Shown here in pieces: positions 1-7,935 of a stretch of DNA of 64,000 nt. A program made the position numbers and the translations under genes. Origin of the DNA: an uncultured Robinsoniella sp. (GTDB lineage Bacteria; Bacillota; Clostridia; Lachnospirales; Lachnospiraceae). The stretch covers positions 1-64,000 of the forward strand of contig UQGG01000027.1 of NCBI GenBank assembly GCA_900540475.1, written 5' to 3'. The notes below the pieces were generated by a model that was not told where the DNA came from, made no database searches, and saw only the letters and a list, made by a program, of their open reading frames with translations. The first letter of the stretch is position 1, and each line of letters opens with the position of its first letter.

Positions 1-53
1 TAAGACACCGCCCTTTCACGGCGGTAACAGGGGTTCAAATCCCCTTGGAGTCA
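1..53 (+). tRNA. tRNA-Glu (TTC), 5' part missing
   Basis: Only the 3' part lies in the window. The anticodon stem CCGCC/GGCGG encloses the loop CTTTCAC, which gives anticodon TTC (Glu). The T arm AGGGG/CCCCT and the 3' acceptor strand TGGAGTC plus discriminator A follow. No CCA is encoded. It lies 66 bp upstream of tRNA-Cys and the two may be co-transcribed. Confidence 0.93.
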
Positions 54-97
54 TTTAATTTGGTCAGATTTTTTTAGGAATATTTGATCATCGGAAT

Positions 98-190
98 GAA
101 TATAATAGTTAATAGATACGGCGACATAGCCAAGTGGTAAGGCATGGGTCTGCAACACCCTGATCACCAGTTCAAATCTGGTTGTCGCCT
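98..190 (+). repeat. Copy 1 of a 93-bp inverted repeat containing tRNA-Cys
   Basis: The tRNA-Cys gene and about 22 bp upstream of it recur in inverted orientation at 1902-1994. The 71-nt tRNA parts are identical and the upstream flank differs at two positions. The two copies enclose the double-GntR regulator gene. Confidence 0.9.
120..190 (+). tRNA. tRNA-Cys (GCA), copy 1
   Basis: A full cloverleaf can be drawn. Acceptor GGCGACA pairs with TGTCGCC, discriminator T. The anticodon stem GGGT/ACCC holds the loop CTGCAAC, so the anticodon is GCA. The T arm is CCAG/CTGG with TTCAAAT. A strong terminator follows 7 bp downstream. An identical gene lies on the opposite strand at 1902-1972. Confidence 0.96.
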
Positions 191-196
191 CTGTAG

Positions 197-229
197 AAAC
201 TCTAGAAAGATTACTTTCTAGAGTTTTTT
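197..229 (+). terminator. Intrinsic terminator of the tRNA operon
   Basis: A 13-bp perfect stem, AAACTCTAGAAAG with CTTTCTAGAGTTT, surrounds the loop ATTA. The stem runs into a T tract. Confidence 0.93.
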
Positions 230-303
230 GTATTTGGTGTTATGATAAGTATTCTGTGTTATTATAAATAGATCTTATGGTATTTTATATGAGAGGATAA
301 ATT

Positions 304-1821
304 ATGGAAAGGAAGTACATGATGCATAACCCTAACAGTCAGGAACAAACTATTTATCGCATACTTGCCGACCAGATACAATTTGGGTTTTATGATGACG
401 GTGAGCAGTTTCCATCAGCCAGAGATATAGCAAACCGCTATCAGGTCTCTTATTGTCCGGCACAGAGGGCACTTAAAATGCTTGAAAATGATGGTCTTAT
501 AAAGCTTAACCGTGGTAAGGCCACTTCCATATTATCAAAACAGAATGATCATTATGTTGAAAGTGAATTTTTAAAAAAACGTGCCGGAGCATTAACGGAT
601 TTAAGCAAGAGCCTAAAATTAATTTTACCATCTATCTGTTATCAGAGCATGTTTCACATAGGAGAGAATAATTCAGACGTGTTGCAATCTTTAGATCATA
701 GAAGTCCGTTTTCAGGCAGGCAAGTGTATCAGCAATTTGAAAAATCTCTGAAGGCACTTGGGAATCAGACAGCATTAAGCCTTTATTATGATGTCATAAT
801 TTTTGCCGGAATTGCATTCCTGGATGTTCTGTATACTTGTTACGGAGAAAGTGAAACGATTATTCTTCTGCAGAAAATAGACCAGGGGTATGTCCAATGC
901 GTAGAAGATTTCCAAAAAGGCAGCAGAAACCCTGTGATGCGGCAGATGGAACAATTAATAGGAGAATTGTTTGATAAAATTGGGTACGGCTTAAAAGAAA
1001 TACAGATGAAATCGCAAATTGCAGAATATGAAAATTTAGAATTTAAACATATAGATCGGGAACATATAGTTGTGGAAAATTTAGATCAGGAAAGTGTAGA
1101 CTATGAAAATATAGCACAGGAATCTTTCTGCTGGGAACCGCGAAAGGGGCGTACCAGATACTGTGATATAATTGCAATTGATATGGTATGTAAGATTAAT
1201 CAGGGGATTTATCCAATTGGAGAATTACTGCCAGGTACCTCGGATTTGGCAGATCTCTATCATGTTTCGGAAATCACCATTCGCCGTACAATCGGACTGC
1301 TGAACAAACTGGGGGTTACAAGAACACGCAATGGCGTAGGAACACTGGCAATTGCTGTAGGAGAACCAGCCATATTATATAATACGAAGGGCTTAATGCT
1401 GGAATATAAATTGAAGACCTTCCTGGAAGCCCTGCAGCTGCTCATTATCACCAGCGAACCTGTTTTCCGGTATGTGTTTCCGTACATTCCCGAGGATATA
1501 TTAGACTCCATTTCTGAAGCAACATCCATATCGGATGAGAAAAGGTCTTTGGTGGCCACCCTCAGCGCCGGATTGCAGGCAGTTGTGCATTATTGTCCCC
1601 TTGCGGCTATTAGGGAAATCTATGGGAAAATTACGTTGTTGTTATTAAATGGAAGTATTCTTCGTGTAGAGGAAACCGGTGAAGAACCCGTTGCACACTG
1701 GTCCCGCATATCACATGACATACAGGAAAGCCTGCGGACAAGGGACAGCGAACAGTTTGCCCGGGCATTTCGGGAATTGTCGGGAAATAACTTTGATATT
1801 ATTAATATGAAGATTGTGTAG
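304..1821 (+). CDS. Regulator with two GntR-type winged-helix modules
   Basis: A 505-residue protein with two GntR-like DNA-binding domains. The first spans about residues 14-77 (FPSARDIANRYQVS followed by LENDGLIKLNRGKAT). The second spans about 286-351 (LPGTSDLADLYHVSEITIRR, then GLLNKLGVTRTRNGVGT). Each is followed by a helical segment, of about 190 and 150 residues, so the gene looks like an internal duplication and fusion of a GntR/FadR-sized regulator. Ordinary family members are about 230-250 residues with one domain. The start is ATG 304 behind GAGAGGA. The gene is monocistronic and sits between inverted tRNA-Cys copies. Ligand and targets cannot be told from sequence. Confidence 0.85.
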   Translation: MERKYMMHNPNSQEQTIYRILADQIQFGFYDDGEQFPSARDIANRYQVSYCPAQRALKMLENDGLIKLNRGKATSILSKQNDHYVESEFLKKRAGALTDLSKSLKLILPSICYQSMFHIGENNSDVLQSLDHRSPFSGRQVYQQFEKSLKALGNQTALSLYYDVIIFAGIAFLDVLYTCYGESETIILLQKIDQGYVQCVEDFQKGSRNPVMRQMEQLIGELFDKIGYGLKEIQMKSQIAEYENLEFKHIDREHIVVENLDQESVDYENIAQESFCWEPRKGRTRYCDIIAIDMVCKINQGIYPIGELLPGTSDLADLYHVSEITIRRTIGLLNKLGVTRTRNGVGTLAIAVGEPAILYNTKGLMLEYKLKTFLEALQLLIITSEPVFRYVFPYIPEDILDSISEATSISDEKRSLVATLSAGLQAVVHYCPLAAIREIYGKITLLLLNGSILRVEETGEEPVAHWSRISHDIQESLRTRDSEQFARAFRELSGNNFDIINMKIV

Positions 1822-1862
1822 GCAGAAATTGTAGACAGAAATAGATTTCGAATAGTTAGAAA

Positions 1863-1893
1863 TAAAAAATCCCTGGATATCCATTTCCAGGGA
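1863..1893 (-). terminator. Terminator of the minus-strand tRNA-Cys
   Basis: On the minus strand TCCCTGGA pairs with TCCAGGGA and is followed by six T. It lies directly downstream of tRNA-Cys copy 2 and may also slow transcription arriving from the regulator gene. Confidence 0.85.
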
Positions 1894-1901
1894 CTTTTCA
1901 G

Positions 1902-1972
1902 AGGCGACAACCAGATTTGAACTGGTGATCAGGGTGTTGCAGACCCATGCCTTACCACTTGGCTATGTCGCC
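1902..1972 (-). tRNA. tRNA-Cys (GCA), copy 2
   Basis: This is the reverse complement of the tRNA at 120-190, identical over all 71 nt. It has its own promoter upstream (1991-2019) and a terminator downstream, so it is likely an expressed second gene rather than a remnant. Confidence 0.95.
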
Positions 1973-1990
1973 GCATCTGTTAACTATTAT

Positions 1991-2019
1991 ATTCTATCAA
2001 ATCCCAAATTATACGTCAA
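1991..2019 (-). promoter_or_regulatory. Promoter of tRNA-Cys copy 2
   Basis: Reading the minus strand, TTGACG and TAGAAT are separated by 17 bp and lie just upstream of the tRNA. A second -10-like TATAAT overlaps a few bases further on and is shared with the upstream flank of copy 1. Confidence 0.7.
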
Positions 2020-2052
2020 CTATAATTTTTATAAAACTTCTATTTGAAAGGA

Positions 2053-2081
2053 TTGATTTTCCTTTTACTACCAAATATAAT
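2053..2081 (+). promoter_or_regulatory. Sigma-A-type promoter of the GGDEF gene
   Basis: TTGATT, a 17-bp spacer, then TATAAT. A leader of about 90 nt leads to the ribosome binding site GAGAGGGGGGAG at about 2156-2167, ahead of ATG 2178. No other gene lies in 1973-2177. Confidence 0.75.
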
Positions 2082-2177
2082 AACTTATAACATTATATGA
2101 CAAATGCACTTCCACAATGATTCCTTAGATAGAGATATCAGATGGTTTGAATCTGGGAGAGGGGGGAGTTTTACTTT

Positions 2178-4298
2178 ATGGATATGTCTAGTTTCTTGAA
2201 TGAGATTTCGGAGTTATTTTATGTTGCGGATACGAAGAACTATGATTTGCTGTTTATGAATAAAACAGGAAAAGAAGGGTTTGGCGTATCTGATCTGCAG
2301 GGGAAAAAATGTTATGAAGTTTTGCAGGGAAGAGAAACTCCCTGTGATTTTTGTACGAATAAATATCTGAATTATGATGATTTTTATACCTGGGAAATTA
2401 CGAACCCGTTGCTAAAACGCCATTACCTGCTCAAGGATAAATTGCTGGTGTGGGAAGGCAGACCGGCACGCGTTGAGATTGCTTTTGATATAACAGATAA
2501 GGAAAAACAGAATGGGGAATTAAGAAATGCCCTGGATGCAGAGATTATGATTTTGGATTGTGTGGAGCAGCTTCACAGTGCAACAAAAATTGATCTGGTA
2601 ATGGATGAAGTTCTGAAAAAAATTGGAACTTTTCTGGGAGCTGAGCGTACCTATCTGTTTCGGGTCAATGAAAAAACAATGGATAATCTGTATGAATGGT
2701 GTGCAAAAGGAGTGGAACCACAGGTTGCAAATCTGCAGGGATTGGATATTGAGCTGCTTGATAACTGGCGGGTCTTTTTTGACAGGCATGAATGCGTTGT
2801 AATTTCTGATCTGGACTCTGAGCGGGATTCCAATCATCCGGATGGATTCGAGATTCTGAAAGCCCAGGGGATCCATTCTCTGGTAGCCGCACCAATTTTT
2901 CAGGAGCATAAATTGATTGCCTATATTGGAGTTGACAATCCTCCTTCTTTTAAAATAAAAAATATCTCTTCACTGCTTCACACACTCGGCTGCTTTATCG
3001 CGGTCAGTATGCAGCGGCAGAAGACGAAAGAATATTTGGAAAAGGCAAGTTACTCAGATCTGCTCACCGGCGTTCTTAATAGGAATGCATTTATGAAGGG
3101 ACTGGATGATATAGCTGCAGAACCGGTTGGAAAGCCACTTGGAATTATTTATGTAGACGTCAATGGCATGAAAGAAATAAACGACCGGTATGGGCATCAG
3201 CAGGGAGACCGGATATTGATTGAAATTACAAATCGGCTTAAGATAATGTTTCCGAAAGCTTATATTTTTCGTATAGGTGGAGATGAATTTGTGGTTTTGC
3301 TTTATGATGTGGACAGTATGTTTTTTCAATCACGGGTGGAAGAGGTGGAAAAGCTTGCACGTGAGGATACAAATTTTTGTATATCTATCGGACACCGCTG
3401 GTCGGATGGCAGTGAAAACGTACAACAGCTGATTTACGATGCTGATGAGATGATGTATGCTGATAAACGGGATTTCTACCGCCGCAAAACGGCGGCAAAG
3501 CTTTACCAATATGATAAAACAGATCTACACCAGTCCGTCACAGAGGAAATGCTGCAAAGAAAAATAGATGAAAATAAATTTGTAATACAGATGTATCCTA
3601 GATTTGATTTACAGACAAATAAGGCAGTTGGGGCCCGTACCGGAGTTTCTTACCGGTCACCGGAAGGAGTCCTGTTACAGGCAAATACATTATTAGAACG
3701 GATGGAAGATACCGAACGGGTAAATATAATTGATTTTTACGTACTTGAGTATGTATGTCAAAATATGCAGCAGTGGATTCAGCAAAGGAAAAAAGTATTG
3801 CCCGTGTCGGTAAATTTTTCAAAAATTACTTTTCTGAAACCGGATATTGAGAAAGTTTTGTCTGCACTGGTTCGTAAGTATGGTATTGCACCGGAACTGA
3901 TTGAAATTGGGATGAGAGATAATGGGGATACGGAAGAAAATAAAGAGATTATTGATAGGGTAAGAAAGTTGAGAGAAGCTGGATTTGGAGTATCTATCGG
4001 AGCTTATGGATTTAGTTCCGCCAATACCTATATTTTTGCAACTTCGGATATAAACATTTTAAAAATAGACAGCAGCCTGGCGGACTGTTTATTGGAAAAT
4101 AAGAGAGTAGAGAAGATTTTACAGTTCGTAATGAACGCATGCAGGGGACTTTCGGTGTGCGCGATAGCAGAAGGCGTTGAAAACCCGGAGCAGGCGGAGG
4201 TATTAAGGAAGCTGGGGTGTGGAAAAGCTGAGGGACCTCTTTATGGAAAACCTTTAGATGCTGAGGAATTTGCGGAAAAATATATTCTTGGAAATTAA
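2178..4298 (+). CDS. GAF-GGDEF-degenerate EAL signalling protein
   Basis: A 706-residue cytoplasmic protein with no membrane segment. The N-terminal 115 residues look like a PAS-type sensor and contain a CDFC motif. A GAF-like domain follows (about 125-280). The GGDEF domain (about 295-430) has LTGVLNRNAF, DVNGMKEIND and an intact GGDEF, so diguanylate cyclase activity is plausible; I see no RxxD inhibitory site at the usual spot. The C-terminal EAL-like domain (about 455-700) has lost its signature: EAL reads ARTG and the DDFG-type metal motif reads GAYG. It is therefore probably not a phosphodiesterase, though it could still bind c-di-GMP. This is the only visible candidate c-di-GMP enzyme near the riboswitch at 16.1 kb. 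Confidence 0.88.
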   Translation: MDMSSFLNEISELFYVADTKNYDLLFMNKTGKEGFGVSDLQGKKCYEVLQGRETPCDFCTNKYLNYDDFYTWEITNPLLKRHYLLKDKLLVWEGRPARVEIAFDITDKEKQNGELRNALDAEIMILDCVEQLHSATKIDLVMDEVLKKIGTFLGAERTYLFRVNEKTMDNLYEWCAKGVEPQVANLQGLDIELLDNWRVFFDRHECVVISDLDSERDSNHPDGFEILKAQGIHSLVAAPIFQEHKLIAYIGVDNPPSFKIKNISSLLHTLGCFIAVSMQRQKTKEYLEKASYSDLLTGVLNRNAFMKGLDDIAAEPVGKPLGIIYVDVNGMKEINDRYGHQQGDRILIEITNRLKIMFPKAYIFRIGGDEFVVLLYDVDSMFFQSRVEEVEKLAREDTNFCISIGHRWSDGSENVQQLIYDADEMMYADKRDFYRRKTAAKLYQYDKTDLHQSVTEEMLQRKIDENKFVIQMYPRFDLQTNKAVGARTGVSYRSPEGVLLQANTLLERMEDTERVNIIDFYVLEYVCQNMQQWIQQRKKVLPVSVNFSKITFLKPDIEKVLSALVRKYGIAPELIEIGMRDNGDTEENKEIIDRVRKLREAGFGVSIGAYGFSSANTYIFATSDINILKIDSSLADCLLENKRVEKILQFVMNACRGLSVCAIAEGVENPEQAEVLRKLGCGKAEGPLYGKPLDAEEFAEKYILGN

Positions 4299-4394
4299 AT
4301 ATTTCCTGAAATCTGGAATCTTATTCTTCTTAATCTTACCTATCCGAATATACTGTATTTTGATCATCAAATGCGGTATATTATGCACCCATGC

Positions 4395-4422
4395 TTGAGC
4401 TTTGCAAGGGGTGTGCTATAAT
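4395..4422 (+). promoter_or_regulatory. Promoter of the lipoprotein hydrolase gene
   Basis: TTGAGC, a 16-bp spacer, TATAAT. It lies in the 211-bp gap after the GGDEF gene, which contains no other gene; a weak GGAAAT/ATTTCC hairpin sits at the end of the upstream gene. Confidence 0.65.
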
Positions 4423-4509
4423 TAAGCCAGCTCAGGAGGAGAGGCATTTGCCGATCTTACCGGAAATGGATGATGTAAGTACATGATCTTGTACAGATAG
4501 GAGGATATT

Positions 4510-6018
4510 ATGAAGAAGAGAACTAAATTAGTAGTTATGGTGTTAGGAATTGCGTTGATTATGGCTGGATGCGGGCAGGATAAAAGTGGTGACACGCAGA
4601 GTGAAGCCACGACCCAGAGCACTACACAGGGCAGTACACAGGCGCCGGAAACAATGAGCAATGGTGAAACAGAATCAGCCAAAGAAACAACGGAGCAAGC
4701 TGGAACTGAGGCAGAGAGCGAAGATGTGAAAGAAACAGTAACTGAGGCGCAGACCGGATCAGATGCAGCAGATGCAGATGAAGGGAAACTAATGGAGCAG
4801 GCAAAGGCATTTGCAAATGATATTGTATCCGGGGATTATGATAAGATAAAAACGGATTATCAGTTTGTGGATGAAATGAAGAAAGTGCTGGATAATGGAC
4901 AACTGGAACAGTCCCTGGCACCTGCAGTTGCAGCTTCCGGTAAATTAAAAGAGATAAAAGAGGCATGGGTAGGTGAAAAATCACCGCAGTATACGAATAT
5001 ACAGGTCCCATGTGACTTTGAAACACAGCCCTGGAATATGGTGGTCAGCTTTGATAAAGACGGAAAAATAGGCGGTATTCATACAGGTGTGTATGAGGAG
5101 GCTTCTGAAGATATCTCCATGCCGGAAGGTGTGAAAGAGACTGCTATGAACTTAAAAGTAAGAGATGGCTGGGAATTGCCGGGAATCTTCACCCAGCCTG
5201 AAAATAAGACTGAATATGCAGCCGTGGTATTTGTCCACGGCTCTGGTTCGTCTGATAAGGATGAAACGTCAGGACAGTTAAAACCGTTTCAGGATCTGGC
5301 ATGGGGGCTTGCCCAGAAGGGGATAGCATCCTACCGCTATGATAAAATTAGTTATGTATATGGAAAAGAGCTTGCAGCCGATCCTGATTTTACGGTATAT
5401 GATGAGACTGTAAACGATGCAGCAGCAGCGGTTAAAATGCTGAGAGAGCAAAAAGGTATCACAAAAGTATATGTGGTGGGTCACAGCCAGGGAGGCCAGA
5501 TGATGCCGGCGATTGCTGAGGCAGCCTCACCGGATGGATGTGTTATGATGGGAGCACCGGCAAGAGGATTTGCAGATACTCTGGAGAGACAGTGTAAATT
5601 TTTACAGAGTATGGAGAAGAATCCAACAGAAGAAGTAACAGCATCCTATGATCAACTATACCAGGAAATTGAAAAGATGAAGAATATTGATTCGCTGGGG
5701 GCTGATGAGAGAGTTATGGGACAGACGGTTAAATATATGAAGAGTATCCTTGATTATGACAGCGTAAAAGAGGCAGAGAAGATGGCGATGCCGGTTCTGG
5801 TTTTACAGGGTGAGGAAGATTATCAGGTCACAATGGATGATTTCAATATCTGGGAAGATCAGTTTAAAGATAAAAAGAACTGGGAGTTTCAGTCTTTTCC
5901 GGGCCTGTCACATTTTTTTATGCCTGGCAAGTATGAGGATGGAGCCAACAGTTACCTGGGAGAAAAACATATACCGGAAGAAGTGATCACAAGTATTGCA
6001 GATTTTATAGATAAATAG
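4510..6018 (+). CDS. Lipoprotein with DUF3887-like and alpha/beta-hydrolase domains
   Basis: A 502-residue exported lipoprotein. The signal peptide ends in the lipobox LIMAGC (Cys about 21). A Thr/Glu/Ser-rich linker covers about 25-95. A DUF3887-like domain (about 96-200) precedes the hydrolase domain (about 215-500). The hydrolase has the oxyanion-region VFVHGSG, the nucleophile elbow GHSQGG, a likely acid Asp near EEDYQ and a His in LSHFF. It probably acts on esters or acylated substrates outside the membrane; the substrate is unknown. The start is ATG 4510 behind AGGAGG. The next gene starts 43 bp downstream and may be co-transcribed. Confidence 0.85.
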   Translation: MKKRTKLVVMVLGIALIMAGCGQDKSGDTQSEATTQSTTQGSTQAPETMSNGETESAKETTEQAGTEAESEDVKETVTEAQTGSDAADADEGKLMEQAKAFANDIVSGDYDKIKTDYQFVDEMKKVLDNGQLEQSLAPAVAASGKLKEIKEAWVGEKSPQYTNIQVPCDFETQPWNMVVSFDKDGKIGGIHTGVYEEASEDISMPEGVKETAMNLKVRDGWELPGIFTQPENKTEYAAVVFVHGSGSSDKDETSGQLKPFQDLAWGLAQKGIASYRYDKISYVYGKELAADPDFTVYDETVNDAAAAVKMLREQKGITKVYVVGHSQGGQMMPAIAEAASPDGCVMMGAPARGFADTLERQCKFLQSMEKNPTEEVTASYDQLYQEIEKMKNIDSLGADERVMGQTVKYMKSILDYDSVKEAEKMAMPVLVLQGEEDYQVTMDDFNIWEDQFKDKKNWEFQSFPGLSHFFMPGKYEDGANSYLGEKHIPEEVITSIADFIDK

Positions 6019-6061
6019 TAAGATATAAGTATTATAAAAGGGTTTTAATTGGAGGTATCAG

Positions 6062-6727
6062 ATGCATTATCAAGATTTACTGTTCGACCTGGATGAGACA
6101 TTGTTTGATTTTAAAGCTTGTGAGCAAAGGGCGCTCAATGTGATATTTGAACGATATAAGATAGAATTTACAGCGAAATTAATGGAGTGTTATTCCAGGA
6201 TTAACCATCATTTATGGCGGGAGTATGAATTTGGAAATGTAACACGGGAGGAAGTGCTTAATCAGCGCTTTCGATTGACATTTCAGGAATTGGGAATCGA
6301 AGATATTGCAGATAGCTTTGAAGAGGAATATCAAAATGAACTGGCTAATGGAGCAATGATGAAAGAAGGTGCATTAGAAGTCGTGAAGCGGCTGAGTGAG
6401 AACCACCGCTTATATGTGGTGTCCAATGGTGTGGCTTCCACCCAGTATGCCAGACTTCATGCAAGCGGGCTGTATCCGTTTTTTAAGGCATATTTTATCA
6501 GTGAAGAAGTAGGATACCAGAAACCACAGATTGAGTTTATGGAATATGTGAAGACCCACATTCCAAATTTTGATGAAACATCGGTCCTGTTAATCGGTGA
6601 CAGTGAAGCCAGTGATATTCAGGGGGCTGTGAATCTGGGGATACATTCCTGCATCATCGGAAGTAAAAGTGCTCTGGCGACATACCAAATCAACAGCCTG
6701 GAAGAAATATTTGAGATTGTGGATTAA
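6062..6727 (+). CDS. YjjG-like HAD phosphatase (pyrimidine nucleotidase type)
   Basis: A 221-residue HAD-superfamily hydrolase. Motif I is FDLDET (nucleophile and acid Asp, residues about 9-11). Motif II is VVSNGV. Motif III Lys is likely in the YQKP segment. Motif IV is LIGDSEASDIQGA. The overall pattern and length fit the YjjG family of nucleotide 5'-phosphatases, which clear non-canonical pyrimidine nucleotides. The start is ATG 6062 behind TTGGAGG. Its stop overlaps the convergent AraC-type gene by a few bases. Confidence 0.87.
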   Translation: MHYQDLLFDLDETLFDFKACEQRALNVIFERYKIEFTAKLMECYSRINHHLWREYEFGNVTREEVLNQRFRLTFQELGIEDIADSFEEEYQNELANGAMMKEGALEVVKRLSENHRLYVVSNGVASTQYARLHASGLYPFFKAYFISEEVGYQKPQIEFMEYVKTHIPNFDETSVLLIGDSEASDIQGAVNLGIHSCIIGSKSALATYQINSLEEIFEIVD

Positions 6728-7602
6728 TAGAATAATTTCTTATAATCGGAAGGGGTCATTTGGCTTTGAGCTTTGAATAGTTTAATAAAATAACTGGGAT
6801 TTTCGAATCCGGTGCGCAGCCCGGCTTCTGTAACGGAGATATTTTCTGATTGCAGGAGCCGGGCTGCCTGTGTAATACGGTAATGGTTGATATATGCTAC
6901 CGGAGTTTTTCCTACAATACTTTTGAAAAACCGGCAGAAATACTGTGTGTTCATACTGACATTGGCTGCCAGTTCTTCCAGATAAATTTTCTGCTGGTAA
7001 TGTTCGTGAATGTACTGCATGGATTTTTTTACAAGAGCTGTCTTATAATCCGGATGATGTATGCCGGGTTCTGCAATAAGCAGGTTTTCGCAGATCAGGA
7101 TGGTCAGTATCTGATAAATACATGATTTGACTCCCAGATACCAGCCAGGAGTCCGGATTTCAAATAGCCGGAGTATTTCCAGAAAGGCGGTACGTATCTT
7201 TTCACCATAAATGGCATCCGATGGAATGATGCGGGGGAGGATAAGACTTTGGTTTATAAGGGGATAGATATAGTGGGTCTGAGCAGCGTCCGGATATTCA
7301 AATTGAAGAATGTCAGGCAGAAAAACCAGGGCATGATGGATGGAAGGCAGATTTCCCACGCTATGAAGCTGGTGAAGTTCTTCGCTGTTGATGCAGATAA
7401 AGTCCCCATCCTTTACCTGACAGGGAATGCCGTTGACGATAATATCCACGGGACCCTTTTCCACGTAAATCAGTTCTATTTCCTTATGCTAGTGATAATA
7501 TACAGATAGAATGCGGTCGGTATAATATTGGTTGTAGACATGGAGCGGACAATCTCCAGTGCCGTGTATGGTGTAGTCTTTCAGCGTATCAGGATTTTTC
7601 AT
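6724..7602 (-). pseudogene. AraC-family regulator interrupted by an amber codon
   Basis: The full reading frame runs from ATG 7602, behind AGGAGG, to the stop at 6724. It would encode 292 residues: an N-terminal cupin (about 20-130) and two AraC helix-turn-helix motifs (about 190-290). Codon 38, at 7491-7489, is TAG, within YYH-stop-HKEIELIYV. In this family that position is usually Trp (HWHKEIEL), so a single TGG to TAG change explains it. A 246-residue protein could start at GTG 7464, but no ribosome binding site is visible there. It is divergent from the GH13 gene and probably regulated it. It may be inactive, suppressed, or the stop may be a sequence error. Confidence 0.85.
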
Positions 7603-7790
7603 GAGCGGGTACCTCCTGTTCTTTTTTTATTCCTTTATATCAAGCAGTGTAAAGATTAAAATGTAAACTGAAATGTTACCGAAATGTCAAAATCGTTATA
7701 GTTTTAATCAAAATTATGGGAGACGGTCCGGAAATACTGCTATATAATCAAATTATAATTGCAGAACTGACAGAAGTAAAGAAGAATAGA

Positions 7791-7935
7791 GGAGGTAACG
7801 ATGGGGAAAGCAGAAGAGGGAGCAATGGAGGTAACGATGGAGGAAACAGTAGAGGGAGCAGCAATGGAGGAAGCAAGAGAGGTAACGATGGAGGAAGCAG
7901 AAGAGGGAGCAATGGAGATGGCGATGGAGGCAACT
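7791..7935 (+). repeat. In-frame repeats that carry ribosome binding sites and start codons
   Basis: Purine-rich units of about 35-39 bp begin at 7791, 7827 and about 7879. Each contains (G)GAGGTAACGATGG, that is, a Shine-Dalgarno sequence 5-6 nt before an ATG (7801, 7837, 7888). All three ATGs are in the same frame as the GH13 enzyme. A degenerate fourth unit ends near 7935. The translated segment is rich in Glu, Ala and Met and is unlike any GH13 N-terminus. Confidence 0.85.
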
